Assembly: GCA_027624335.1 (NCBI GenBank)
Contig: JAQBWV010000034.1
Coordinates: 1 to 38,402 of the forward strand
DNA from: Planctomycetota bacterium
GTDB taxonomy: Bacteria > Planctomycetota > Planctomycetia > Planctomycetales > Planctomycetaceae
DNA length: 38,402 bases
Direction: 5' to 3'
Positions 7,667 through 16,593 of the stretch are shown here, in pieces. A program made the position numbers and the translations under genes. Every line of letters begins with the position of its first letter. The stretch's first letter is position 1. Under the pieces are notes generated by a model, which saw only the letters and a list, made by a program, of their open reading frames with translations, was not told where the DNA came from and searched no databases.

Positions 7667-10600
7667 GTGCCCGGTGAAGCGGCCATTGAACGAGTCAAGC
7701 ATCTGATTCAGACGCTCTTCGACGGAATCGCTCAGCGAGTCGAAGGCGAATTGGGGCTTGAGCAACGCATCCAGCGAGAACTTGCAGAAGTGCAGGTTCG
7801 CTACCAGGCGACCACAGTCGAACGACGACGTGCGTATGAAATTGAGCGGGACGCGCTGCAGGCACAGTATGACCGCGTCTGCGCAGATGCTGGAGTCGAA
7901 TATCAGGCTCACTATTCAGCGGCGTCCGAAGAGTATGACGAAGCTCTGCGGGCGGCAAATGAAGACTTTGAAGATATTGCGGATCAGATCCGGCATGACT
8001 TCGAAGAGACTCGCTGGATGGTTGTTTCCTACTTCGATGAGAACGCTGGTGGATCGCCGAAGCAGCAGTTCGAGCAGTTCGAAAACAACGTCGCAAAATC
8101 GCGTGAGCATGTCGACGGTGTATGCTCAGAGCTGGAAGCATTGCACGATTCAACGGTAACGACGCTGAAGAATCGCCGCATGTGGAGCGAATCCGATCTG
8201 CCAGCGCACAGCCCACTGCCTCAATCTTTAGAAGGCATGCTGGAGAACTTCGAAGAGTATGCAGGACAATCCCGAATGCAGTCGGCACGGCTGAAGCGGC
8301 AGAAATTGCCGCTCCTGTTTTCCGGGTTGGTTCCCGTCTTTTACTTTCTCGCGATGGTGGTCGGCCTGACGGTCACGGCGTGGTTCGTAGTCGATCCTGG
8401 ATGGTTGCGATTTCAAACGATTCCACCCGTGCAGGAATGGCTGGCGATCCTTGCGGGAATTGCTGTCGTGGCAACCATGACGATTCAGGGGATCCTGTTC
8501 GGTGTCGCGCGTAGCAGTGCAGAGTCCGGCTATGCGCGACTTGCGCAGAACATGGTTGACCTGAAGGCCGTGCGACAACAGTGGTCGCGTCTTTCGACTC
8601 GCGAGTTCAAGCGGCGAAAGAAGGAATTTGACTCGTGGTATTCGACGCTCGTCAGAGAGAGAGATTCGCGGTTACGGAAGGCTCAAGAGAAGTTCGACAA
8701 CGCAACGAACAGTCATAAGGGGCGTCGCGCTCAACTGCTGAAACAGGCGAACGATCGGTATCCGGCATTGATGGAGTCACTGACACGCGACCGGGATGAG
8801 CGTCTCCAGAACGCTAACGACGAATTTCCTGGGAAGCTGGAGAAACTCAAATCGAGATTCGACTGGGATCTGAAGAAGCTCGGCCAGGAACACGAAAGCA
8901 GCCTGGAGGCGATCCGACAGCAGTACGATTTCGATTGGCAGAACATGGCTCGGTGCTGGCACGGAGTCGTCGAAACGGTGCGGACAACTTCCGATCGAAT
9001 GTGTTCGGAATCCGCCCGCCTGTCGCAGCGCTGGCCGGACCTTGCGTTCGGAAACTGGACTCCCGCTACGACGATTCCGGCGGGGATCCGGCTGGGGGAC
9101 TTTCAGCTTCGACTTGACGACATCGAATACGGAATCCCCGAAGACGACCGGCTGGTTCCGGATGCCAATGAGTTTTTGGTTCCAGCAATGCTCCCTTTTC
9201 CAGACAAGGCGTCGCTCCTGCTGAAAGCCAGTGGCGGCGAAGGTCGCGAAGCATCTGTCGGCCTGCTGCAGGTCGTGATGTTGCGTTTGCTGGCGACTCT
9301 CCCACCGGGAAAAGTTCGTTTCACCATCATTGACCCGATCGGTCTTGGCGAGAATTTCTCGGCGTTCATGCATCTTGTCGACTACGACGAGCTGCTGGTG
9401 ACCAGTCGCATCTGGACCGAGGTCCCGCACATCGAGCAGCGTCTCACTGACCTGACGGAGCACATGGAGACGGTTTTCCAGACCTATCTGCGAAACGAGT
9501 TCAAGACGATCGAAGAATACAACGATTTCGCAGGGGAAGTTGCAGAACCGTATCACATTCTTGTCATCGCCGGTTTTCCGTCGAGCTTCTCGGAACAGGC
9601 GGCCAGACGTCTGACAAGCATCATGTCGAGCGGCCCGCGATGCGGTGTGTACACGCTGCTGAGTGTCGATCCGCAACTGAGTATGCCGCCGAACTTCAGC
9701 CTTGTTGACGCCGCTTATGAAGCAACGTGTCTGACCTGGAGCGACGGTGCCTTTTCGTTCGACGATGAGGACGTCGCCTGGCTCCCGCTGCAGATTCATG
9801 AACCGCCTGAGCCCGACGAGTTCAGTCGATTCGTCAAGCGTGTCGGCGAAGAATCGAAAGACGCGCGGCGTGTTGAAGTTTCTTTTGAACGCGTTGTGCC
9901 AAAGGATCTGTGGCAGCTGGACAGTCGCAGCGGACTGGATGTCCCACTTGGCCGCGCCGGCGCTACGAAGCTCCAGCACATGCGTCTTGGAAAAGGAACG
10001 TCACAGCACGTGTTGATTGCGGGAAAGACCGGTTCAGGCAAATCGACACTGATGCACATTCTGGTCACAAACCTGGTGTTGCATTACAGCCCGGACGAGA
10101 TCGAATTCTATCTGATCGACTTCAAGAAGGGGGTTGAGTTTAAGACCTACGCGACAAACCGACTGCCTCATGCTCGAGTCATCGCCATCGAGAGCGACCG
10201 TGAATTCGGGCTCAGCGTCCTGCAGCGTTTGGATGGAATCCTCAAGGAACGCGGGGATCTGTTTCGCGAGCGAGGAGTGCAGGACATTGCTGGTTTCCGA
10301 AATAACAATCTCGAACGCATGCCTCGGATCATGCTGCTGATCGATGAGTTTCAGGAGTTCTTCACCGAAGACGATCGAATCAGTCAGCAGGCAGCGCTAC
10401 TGATGGACCGTCTGGTTCGACAGGGGCGGGCCTTTGGCATGCATGTCATGCTCGGATCCCAAACGCTTGGAGGCGCATATTCGCTGGCACGCAGCACGCT
10501 CGGTCAGGTTGCGGTTCGGATCGCCCTGCAATGCAGCGAAGCAGATGCCCATCTCATCCTGAGCGAAGATAACACCGCCGCTCGTCTGCTCACGCGGCCT

Positions 10601-11923
10601 GGTGAAGCCATCTACAACGATGCGAATGGTCTGCTGGAAGGGAACCACCCGTTTCAGATCGCCTGGCTCGACGATCAGAAACGCGACGAGCATCTGCAGC
10701 GCGTGCGGCAACTGACCGATGAGCAGGGCTGCATATTTCCCGCACCAATCGTGTTTGAGGGAAATGTGCCCGCTGTTCCAACCGGCAATCAGGAACTGGT
10801 TGCTCTCTTTGATCATGACCGTAGTACCGATTCAACCATCGCCGTCGAGGCGTGGCTGGGGGAAGCGGTTGCCATTAAGCCTCATACCGAGATCGGTTTT
10901 CGGCGTTTGTCCGGGTCTAATCTGCTGATTGTCGGTCAGAGTCCCATTGGAGCTCGTGGCATTCTTTCATCCGTGTTCCTTGCGGCGATCGGGCAGGTAT
11001 CGCCTTCGTTGTTTTTGCCGCACGACGCCTTGGTCCTCGTCGATGAAGCGGAAGATGAATCGGAGAATGACGAAACGGAATGCGGTGACACTCCTGCAGT
11101 GTCCGAATTACCAACCGCTGAACTGTCGGCCGCCGACGCGCTGGAGTCACTGAAATCATTTTCCTTTGCCAGTATGAAGATCCCAAACCCCGTGGCTGAT
11201 TCGCCGAACAGCTCGGATGATGCGCGAGGCCCGCGCCGACCGGCTGCTCAGTTCTATATTCTGGACGGAGAACTGGCGGACGCACCTGCTGTGGAGTTCT
11301 GGAGTCGCCTGAGCGAGGGGTTGCCTCACGACATTCGAATCGGTGGACCGAATGATGCTGCAGACTTCGTGAGTGAGCTGGCGGAAGTCGTCGAATCGCG
11401 TGGCACGTCCACGTCCGAGCCGCCAGTGTTCCTGCTCGTTGATAATCTCGGTCGCTTCCGCGACCTGCGAAAATCAGACGACGAGTACAACTTCTCCGCC
11501 GACCGCAGCAAGGTCGCCAGCCCGTCGAAGCGGTTCGTGCAGATCCTTAAGGAAGGTCCCAGTGTTGGTGTTCATGTCCTCGTCTGGGCCGACACGTTCA
11601 GCAACGCCAGCCGCTGGATGACCAGTCAGACCATGCGCGAACTCGAAATGCGAGTGGCCTTTCAAATGAGTGCCACCGACTCCAGTAATCTGATCGATTC
11701 GCCGGTCGCCGGTCGGCTCGGGCAAAACCGGGCGCTGCTGTATCTCGAAGAAACCGGCACCCTTGAAAAGTTTCGCCCCTATGGTCTGCCTTCGGATGAA
11801 TGGCTGGCGACCATTCGCAGCAGCTTCCAGTCCGACTCGGAGCCGACCGTTGGAGACGAGACTCCGGACAACGGCGATGATCTGGAAGTGTGTGATGATC
11901 TCAGCTCGTGGACTGTGCTGTAG
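7667..11923 (+). CDS. membrane-bound FtsK/SpoIIIE-family ATPase, EssC/EccC-like
   Basis: From the GTG at 7667 (AGAGG 8 nt upstream) the product is 1418 residues. Residues about 1-190 and 285-450 are Glu/Arg/Gln-rich coiled coil. Two membrane helices lie near 214-242 and 258-281. Three FtsK-like ATPase modules follow: the first has a degenerate P-loop (KASGGEGREASVG near 520), the second is canonical (GKTGSGKST at 786-794, RIMLLIDEFQEFF near 886), and the third is degenerate (VGQSPIGARG near 1088, FLLVDNLGRF near 1255). Triple modules behind two helices are the layout of the EccC/EssC motor of type VII secretion, which drives export of WXG100-type proteins; EssC also carries FHA domains, which I do not see. 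Export of the upstream small protein is inference. FtsK of cell division is unlikely: no four-helix N-terminus or gamma domain. Confidence 0.85.
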   Translation: MPGEAAIERVKHLIQTLFDGIAQRVEGELGLEQRIQRELAEVQVRYQATTVERRRAYEIERDALQAQYDRVCADAGVEYQAHYSAASEEYDEALRAANEDFEDIADQIRHDFEETRWMVVSYFDENAGGSPKQQFEQFENNVAKSREHVDGVCSELEALHDSTVTTLKNRRMWSESDLPAHSPLPQSLEGMLENFEEYAGQSRMQSARLKRQKLPLLFSGLVPVFYFLAMVVGLTVTAWFVVDPGWLRFQTIPPVQEWLAILAGIAVVATMTIQGILFGVARSSAESGYARLAQNMVDLKAVRQQWSRLSTREFKRRKKEFDSWYSTLVRERDSRLRKAQEKFDNATNSHKGRRAQLLKQANDRYPALMESLTRDRDERLQNANDEFPGKLEKLKSRFDWDLKKLGQEHESSLEAIRQQYDFDWQNMARCWHGVVETVRTTSDRMCSESARLSQRWPDLAFGNWTPATTIPAGIRLGDFQLRLDDIEYGIPEDDRLVPDANEFLVPAMLPFPDKASLLLKASGGEGREASVGLLQVVMLRLLATLPPGKVRFTIIDPIGLGENFSAFMHLVDYDELLVTSRIWTEVPHIEQRLTDLTEHMETVFQTYLRNEFKTIEEYNDFAGEVAEPYHILVIAGFPSSFSEQAARRLTSIMSSGPRCGVYTLLSVDPQLSMPPNFSLVDAAYEATCLTWSDGAFSFDDEDVAWLPLQIHEPPEPDEFSRFVKRVGEESKDARRVEVSFERVVPKDLWQLDSRSGLDVPLGRAGATKLQHMRLGKGTSQHVLIAGKTGSGKSTLMHILVTNLVLHYSPDEIEFYLIDFKKGVEFKTYATNRLPHARVIAIESDREFGLSVLQRLDGILKERGDLFRERGVQDIAGFRNNNLERMPRIMLLIDEFQEFFTEDDRISQQAALLMDRLVRQGRAFGMHVMLGSQTLGGAYSLARSTLGQVAVRIALQCSEADAHLILSEDNTAARLLTRPGEAIYNDANGLLEGNHPFQIAWLDDQKRDEHLQRVRQLTDEQGCIFPAPIVFEGNVPAVPTGNQELVALFDHDRSTDSTIAVEAWLGEAVAIKPHTEIGFRRLSGSNLLIVGQSPIGARGILSSVFLAAIGQVSPSLFLPHDALVLVDEAEDESENDETECGDTPAVSELPTAELSAADALESLKSFSFASMKIPNPVADSPNSSDDARGPRRPAAQFYILDGELADAPAVEFWSRLSEGLPHDIRIGGPNDAADFVSELAEVVESRGTSTSEPPVFLLVDNLGRFRDLRKSDDEYNFSADRSKVASPSKRFVQILKEGPSVGVHVLVWADTFSNASRWMTSQTMRELEMRVAFQMSATDSSNLIDSPVAGRLGQNRALLYLEETGTLEKFRPYGLPSDEWLATIRSSFQSDSEPTVGDETPDNGDDLEVCDDLSSWTVL

Positions 11924-12115
11924 AGCCTGAGGAAGCTTGCCTCGCTGATGTCGTTCCGAACGCGAAATGCTGACAGCCAGACTCGCTGCACAGGCAGAGA
12001 TACCATCATTTGCGGGAATCGTGGAACATCGAATTCATGCTGCGTGTCCAACGGTTATACTCGCCGCTGGCGTTGGACTGGTGTTCTAACATGGCAACCT
12101 GCTGATTAATCAGGG

Positions 12116-13234
12116 ATGATCGCGATTCGCATGGAATATTCTGATTCGATCCCTTCAACACACGATTTTCAGACTCCAGTTCGGCCTTCCGGAAGTGCGC
12201 TGGCGTCGCGATACGAAACTTTACAGAAGTCCGGAGCAGTTCATTGGACAGCTCAGTATCGGTTCCTGAAACGCCTCGGTGCTGGCTCGCAAAGTGTTGT
12301 CATGCTGGCTGATCGACTTGGCTCGCTTGATGTTTCGCTGCGAGTTGCACTGAAGCTTCTTTCGCCACTGCCCTATCCGGATACCGACTCTTACCTGTCG
12401 GAGATGGCTCAGACGGCACAGGTGGCAATGAAGATCGCCGAGATTCAACACGATCACCTGCTTGACGTCCACAACTTTGTTGAAAGCAGCGGCATTCAGA
12501 TCATGGTGCTGGAGTGGGTCGACGGTTTCGATTTGAAATACCTGATGGATCTGGACCGGCTCCGCGCTGCAGCCGCGACCGCTGGCCGGAAACGCTGGGA
12601 ACATATCAACGACGTGGTGATTACGGCAGGACCAACGCAATCCCGATTGAAGCCGGGTGTCGCACTGCAGGTTCTGCGAGGGTGTCTGACAGGCCTGGCG
12701 GCATTACATCGTCACAAGATCGTTCATGGAGACATTAAGCCTTCGAACATTATGCTCAAGCGTACGGCGAGTCTGAAGGTCATTGACTATGGCTCGGCGT
12801 TTGAAATCTCCCGCCCACGACGTCGACCCGCCTGGACCCCACGTTACGCCGCCCCGGAAGTCATCGAGTCCGGGAAGTTCGAATTGAATTCCGACCTGGC
12901 AAGTCTGGGGTACGTGTTTCTTGAATTGATCTCCGGGCGATCGCCTTTCGACGCAGTGAAGACACGAGCCGAGTTGCTCGACGTGAAGAATTCGATGCAC
13001 GATCACGTTGAGGACCTGCTGCCTCGGGACGTGCGGCGAGATACCGGACTGGTCGAGTTGATCCGAGGCATGATTCATCCGGATAGTTCGCAGCGGTTTT
13101 CCAGTCCCGACGATGCCGACCTTTCGCCCAACGGCGCCGCTGCCGCCCACAAGCGTCTGGTCCTGGGAGACCTTTCCAGCGAATACGAGAATGACATTCG
13201 CGAGTGGCTTGGATTCGTACCTTCGCCAGCATGA
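12116..13234 (+). CDS. serine/threonine protein kinase (non-RD type)
   Basis: A Hanks-type kinase of 372 residues with no membrane helix. The Gly-rich loop is GAGSQS (55-60), the ATP Lys is probably K80 (RVALKLL), the catalytic loop HGDIKPSN spans 204-211 with Asp206, the metal-binding triad is DYG at 224-226, and APEV at 246-249 closes the activation segment. HGD replaces HRD, making it a non-RD kinase, and DYG replaces DFG; all catalytic residues remain, so activity is plausible. A 25-30-residue insert lies between the hinge and the catalytic loop. It follows the EssC-like ATPase by 192 nt on the same strand, suggesting a regulatory role in that system (inference). The ATG at 12131 is an alternative start; neither has a good ribosome binding site. 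Confidence 0.88.
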   Translation: MIAIRMEYSDSIPSTHDFQTPVRPSGSALASRYETLQKSGAVHWTAQYRFLKRLGAGSQSVVMLADRLGSLDVSLRVALKLLSPLPYPDTDSYLSEMAQTAQVAMKIAEIQHDHLLDVHNFVESSGIQIMVLEWVDGFDLKYLMDLDRLRAAAATAGRKRWEHINDVVITAGPTQSRLKPGVALQVLRGCLTGLAALHRHKIVHGDIKPSNIMLKRTASLKVIDYGSAFEISRPRRRPAWTPRYAAPEVIESGKFELNSDLASLGYVFLELISGRSPFDAVKTRAELLDVKNSMHDHVEDLLPRDVRRDTGLVELIRGMIHPDSSQRFSSPDDADLSPNGAAAAHKRLVLGDLSSEYENDIREWLGFVPSPA

Positions 13235-13290
13235 CGGAACGCCAGGGACGCATGAATTCCGGTACCGCTGCAAATTCCGAGGTACTCACC

Positions 13291-13326
13291 GAAACAAGAA
13301 AAAAGCCTCGCCGTTTGGCGAGGCTT
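13291..13326 (-). terminator. intrinsic terminator of the sigma factor gene
   Basis: A perfect 10-bp stem, AAGCCTCGCC at 13303-13312 and GGCGAGGCTT at 13317-13326, with a four-base loop. On the minus strand it is followed by TTTTTTCTTGTTTC. It lies 27 nt beyond the sigma factor stop; it has no T-run on the plus strand, so the convergent kinase gene gains less from it. Confidence 0.88.
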
Positions 13327-13353
13327 GCTGATCGGTTACAGTTACTTCGCGGA

Positions 13354-14133
13354 TTAAGCAAATTCCGGACGACGACGACGCAGTTGCTCTTTCAGGCGAG
13401 CCACAATGCTGGAATGCATCTGACTGACGCGGGACTCGGATAGGCCGAGAGTTGAACCAATGTCTTTCATCGTCAGTTCCTCATAATAATAGAGGATCAT
13501 GATGAGGCGTTCGTTGCGGTTCAGGCCCTTTGTTACCAGTCGCATGATGTCACGCTTCTGGATTCCACCCGTCGGGTCTTCACCTTTGTGGTCTTCAACG
13601 ATGTCGACTTCGCGGACATCCTTGTAGCTGTCGGTCTCGTACCACTTCTTATTAAGGCTGACGAGATTTACGGCGCTGGCATCGGATTTCATCTTCTCGA
13701 ATTCTTCGAGAGACATCTCCATTTCCGCCGCCATTTCGACATTCGTCGGTGGGCGACCGACTCGTGCTTCTACCCGTTTGCGACCGGCTTCGAGTTTACT
13801 GGCCTTGCTTCGCACGAGACGAGGAACCCAGTCCATCGTCCGCAGTTCATCGAGCATGGCTCCGCGAATTCGCGGGACACAGTAGGTTTCAAATTTTACG
13901 CCGCGTTCCATATCGAACGCTTCGATGGCATCCATCAGACCGAAGACGCCAGCCGAAATCAGGTCGTTCAGATCGACTCCTTCAGGCAGCTTCTGCCAAA
14001 CACGCTCAGCGTTGTATTTCACCAGCGGAAGGTATCGCTCGATGAGGATATTCCGCAGACGCTGATTCGTGAGATCGGCTTTAAAGTCCTTCCAGACCTC
14101 TGCCAGAACTTCGTCGCTGATCTTCGTTGTCAT
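13354..14133 (-). CDS. fliA: FliA/WhiG-family (sigma-28) RNA polymerase sigma factor
   Basis: This is an alternative sigma factor directing RNA polymerase to flagellar/motility-class promoters in most bacteria. The 259-residue product has region 2 (LPLVKYNAERVWQKLP, DLISAGVFGLMDAIEAFD, VKFETYCVPRIRGAMLDELR), a region 3 segment (VGRPPTNVEMAAEMEMSLEE) and region 4 (ERLIMILYYYEELTMKDIGS, LGLSESRVSQMHSSIVARLK), all typical of FliA/WhiG. I chose the ATG at 14133 because GGAGGG lies just upstream; an ATG at 14154 would add seven residues but has no such site. The flhA-flhF-flhG cluster 7 kb away supports a flagellar role. No anti-sigma factor flgM is visible nearby. Confidence 0.93.
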   Translation of the reverse strand: MTTKISDEVLAEVWKDFKADLTNQRLRNILIERYLPLVKYNAERVWQKLPEGVDLNDLISAGVFGLMDAIEAFDMERGVKFETYCVPRIRGAMLDELRTMDWVPRLVRSKASKLEAGRKRVEARVGRPPTNVEMAAEMEMSLEEFEKMKSDASAVNLVSLNKKWYETDSYKDVREVDIVEDHKGEDPTGGIQKRDIMRLVTKGLNRNERLIMILYYYEELTMKDIGSTLGLSESRVSQMHSSIVARLKEQLRRRRPEFA

Positions 14134-14199
14134 GAAACCCTCCGTGGTTTTCATCGTATTGTCAGAGCCGAGCCTGCGGTGAGATGCGAGCATCTATTT

Positions 14200-14508
14200 T
14201 CAGGAGTCGACGCCGAGTTGCTTGTTGCTGTCCCGAGGTGTGTTCTCGTCAATAACGTTTCTGATCTTCGTCAGCACCATGTCTTCCAGCAGACGGCGAG
14301 TGAGTTCTCCAGTAATCAGTCCAGTCACAAAGAACGCGACGCCACACTTAATCGCAAACATCAACGTTGCCTGAAATTCCGAGTCGTCCAGAACACCTCG
14401 GAGTGCAGCTGTCGCAAAGGCGATCAACGCAAGTCGACATGCGGTATGGAGTGCCACAGGACCGTCCGAAAGTTGAAACGAGCAACGTAAAACGTCTGAC
14501 CCGAACAC
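14200..14508 (-). CDS. small putative membrane protein upstream of the sigma factor
   Basis: The product is about 102 residues, counted from a GTG at 14508. It holds two hydrophobic stretches, ALIAFATAALRGVL and ATLMFAIKCGVAFFVTGLIT, followed by a charged tail (GELTRRLLEDMVLTKIRNVI). It lies 66 nt before the sigma factor on the same strand, so co-transcription is likely. I do not recognise a family. The hydrophobic segments and amphipathic tail look like real protein, but the start is not supported by a good ribosome binding site and translation may begin downstream. Confidence 0.5.
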   Translation of the reverse strand: MFGSDVLRCSFQLSDGPVALHTACRLALIAFATAALRGVLDDSEFQATLMFAIKCGVAFFVTGLITGELTRRLLEDMVLTKIRNVIDENTPRDSNKQLGVDS

Positions 14509-14808
14509 TCAGGATTGGCAGTGCGCGGGTGACGATGACCTGCTTCGTTTTATCGGTTGGCGGAACCCCTGAATTCACCTTTTTCGGAAAAGTTTTCGTG
14601 ACCGTCAAAGTTTGACACAGCGTAATCGAGTGAGGTTTAAGGGCCTGTGGAAAAATGAATCGTACATCTGGGTCACTCTACTTAGTGTGAGTAGCAGAGC
14701 GCACCAGTACCGGCAGGCCGCGACCGCCAGCAGGTGCGTTCTGCTCCGCTTCACGCATCCCGCAAGTAATTCCGATGGTCATTGCCTTGAGATCACACCG
14801 GAATCGAC
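14509..14808. other. gap with palindromic repeat
   Basis: A 300-nt gap between two minus-strand genes. It contains the 14693-14748 hairpin repeat and no convincing gene; a plus-strand frame at 14612-14860 overlaps the repeat and a real gene and is rejected. Confidence 0.45.
14693..14748. repeat. palindromic intergenic repeat, copy 1
   Basis: AGCAGAGCGCACC at 14693-14705 is inversely repeated as GGTGCGTTCTGCT at 14733-14745 (12/13). The right arm, GGTGCGTTCTGCTCCG (14733-14748), recurs with one mismatch at 33669-33684, also as the arm of an intergenic hairpin, so this appears to be a dispersed element. Confidence 0.55.
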
Positions 14809-15123
14809 TTACTCGTTCGTCTCGAAGTCGGCATCGGTAAGACAGGCCCAGCGATGGTAGATCTGCTGATCTTCGCAGCGTTTGACATACGAGTCGGGCA
14901 TTGCCTCAACAATGGAATCGTCCCATTCAATGAAGTACTTGAATGGTGACTTCCTGCCAGAGACTTCAACGACTTTTCCGGTCCACCCTGCGAAAGATAT
15001 ATCCGGGAAGTCTGGTGAGACGACACTGTCAAGAGCTCGAACACGTGTGCCAACCTTGCGCTTGACTGTTTTCTGTTTGACGGGCGCAGAATGTTGCTGG
15101 TTGACTGTGGTCACACTGGGCAT
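14809..15123 (-). CDS. small SH3-like conserved protein
   Basis: The product is 104 residues from the ATG at 15123, which has AAGGA 8 nt upstream; an ATG at 15177 without a site would add 18 residues. After a basic, disordered N-terminus (VKQKTVKRK), residues about 30-80 form a small all-beta segment: VGTRVRALDSVVSPDFPDIS, GWTGKVVEVSG and FKYFIEWDDSIVEAMPDSYV, a pattern like SH3/KOW or Tudor-type barrels (turn-rich, GxVVEV, aromatic core). The C-terminus is CEDQQIYHRWACLTDADFE. I do not know a function; the fold suggests a nucleic acid or protein binding role. No membrane segment or signal peptide. Confidence 0.78.
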   Translation of the reverse strand: MPSVTTVNQQHSAPVKQKTVKRKVGTRVRALDSVVSPDFPDISFAGWTGKVVEVSGRKSPFKYFIEWDDSIVEAMPDSYVKRCEDQQIYHRWACLTDADFETNE

Positions 15124-15280
15124 GGGGCCGGTCCTTCTTTCTGGCGAAGTCGAGTTTTGTGACGGGCAACCTGGCAAATCGTTGCGGGACGCTGTCAGGC
15201 CGATTGGCAGTCACAAACTGCCTTCATTCAAAGTTCACCATTAGTGTCGGAAGTAGTCTCGAAGTACGGGCTGAAACGTG

Positions 15281-16201
15281 TCAGTGGGCGGTTACCATTG
15301 GTAGTTCCGAAAGTCTGAGATCATCGGCGTGAGCCGGATCGGAATTTTCAATGCCAGCCAGTGATGGCTGTGCCTGACGCCGCACGATTGGTTGAGCACC
15401 GTTCGTCGTCGGTTGCGACTGAACGGGCCACTCGACAGCAACCGCAGACTGAGCAGGTGGGTAATTGGCGTAAGTCGGTACTGGATTTTGAACAATCATT
15501 GGTTGACTGTTCACTAGAGTCGGAGTCTGGGCAGTCTGGGTTGCTGGCCATGTGATGAAGGTCTGCGGGTTGGCAGAACCATCAAGTGTGGCGACACGAC
15601 TTTTAACGTCGGGCTGATACCAGTTCTGGTGAAGCGACCGACGGTACATGGCAACGGCCTCGCCGGACCGTCCCTGGTCCTGATACACCTGTCCGAGGTG
15701 AGCGAGTGCCGTAGAGTTGGAAGGATCGATCTGCAAAGCCTGTCGCAGGTTCTCTTCTGACGCGGCTTGATTTCCGGTTTCTCTATTGAGCCACGCCAGT
15801 TCAATCTGAGGCTCGGGGATGTATGGCTGTGTGTCGGCCCAGGCCGTCATCAGATTCTGTGCTTCGCCGACGCGACCCTGCTCATTCATTAGTTTCGCCA
15901 GACTGTGGTACGAAGGCTGATGCATCGGGTCGATATCCAGCGCATGCCGGTAAACCTGTTCGGCACCTGCCGGATCGCCCTGCTTCCACATGGCTGAGCC
16001 AAGGTTGTGAAGGTAGTCCGACTTCTGTGGGCTATCGGCAGAAGCCATCTGAAAATAGCGTCTGGCCTCCGAGTAGTTTCCGTTTTTGAAATTCCGAGTT
16101 CCCTGCGCATTGTGCACGAAACCGTTCGAAGCACCACAACCGGTCAGTGTGCTGACCAGACAGGTGACGATCGCGCAGGCGATGGCCCTTGAGAAAAACA
16201 T
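15281..16201 (-). CDS. TPR-repeat lipoprotein
   Basis: The product is 306 residues from the ATG at 16201, with GGAG about 10 nt upstream. It opens with a lipoprotein signal (RAIACAIVTCLVSTLTGC; lipobox LTGC, Cys22), so it should be lipid-anchored outside the cytoplasm. Four to five tetratricopeptide repeats follow at about 30-190: NFKNGNYSEARRYFQMA, HNLGSAMWKQGDPAGAEQVY, HSLAKLMNEQGRVGEAQNLM, ASEENLRQALQIDPSNSTAL and LAHLGQVYQDQGRSGEAVAM. The last 100 residues are Pro/Gln/Thr-rich and disordered. TPR lipoproteins are scaffolds in envelope assembly or secretion; the partner here is unknown. It stands apart from its neighbours by over 150 nt on each side. Confidence 0.88.
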   Translation of the reverse strand: MFFSRAIACAIVTCLVSTLTGCGASNGFVHNAQGTRNFKNGNYSEARRYFQMASADSPQKSDYLHNLGSAMWKQGDPAGAEQVYRHALDIDPMHQPSYHSLAKLMNEQGRVGEAQNLMTAWADTQPYIPEPQIELAWLNRETGNQAASEENLRQALQIDPSNSTALAHLGQVYQDQGRSGEAVAMYRRSLHQNWYQPDVKSRVATLDGSANPQTFITWPATQTAQTPTLVNSQPMIVQNPVPTYANYPPAQSAVAVEWPVQSQPTTNGAQPIVRRQAQPSLAGIENSDPAHADDLRLSELPMVTAH

Positions 16202-16593
16202 GGGCGGAATTCTCCGGGAAGTGTGAGCAGGAATGGCTTTGGAAGGGACAACCCATTGCGTGTTCCTCAATCTGGCGATTGTGCAGGTACACGCAAAGTA
16301 ATGATTTATTTCAGTGTTCGAATACACACCGAAATAAGCCGGGTTATGAGTGGTGGATTGGTGGGATGATGTCCGTCAGACATCAGTTGCTCTGAGGAAG
16401 TAGAGCGAAGGAATGGTGCGTCAAGGGGGGACTTAGACGGAATCCCCGGTTCGGGGGTGCGGAGACTACTGCTCGCTGAAAATCACTGCAAGACCGATTT
16501 CCGGCCTTCGGGAATCTGAGGACGGTCACGACATCATGCTGCCATTACCACCGACTGATACACCTTTTTGTCGTCGTCGATCAGGCTGTAGAC
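16202..16593. other. intergenic gap with small hairpins
   Basis: A 392-nt gap holding the region upstream of the TPR gene and the end of the DUF1570 gene. Two small hairpins are visible: GATGTC/GACATC (16368-16373/16379-16384) and CCCC-GGTTC-GGGG (16444-16456). Neither has a T-run on the minus strand. No gene is called. Confidence 0.4.

Noticed and set aside
13588..14490. 300-codon plus-strand frame over the sigma factor
   Set aside because: It is the antisense of the sigma factor gene, which has clear sigma regions 2-4 and its own terminator.
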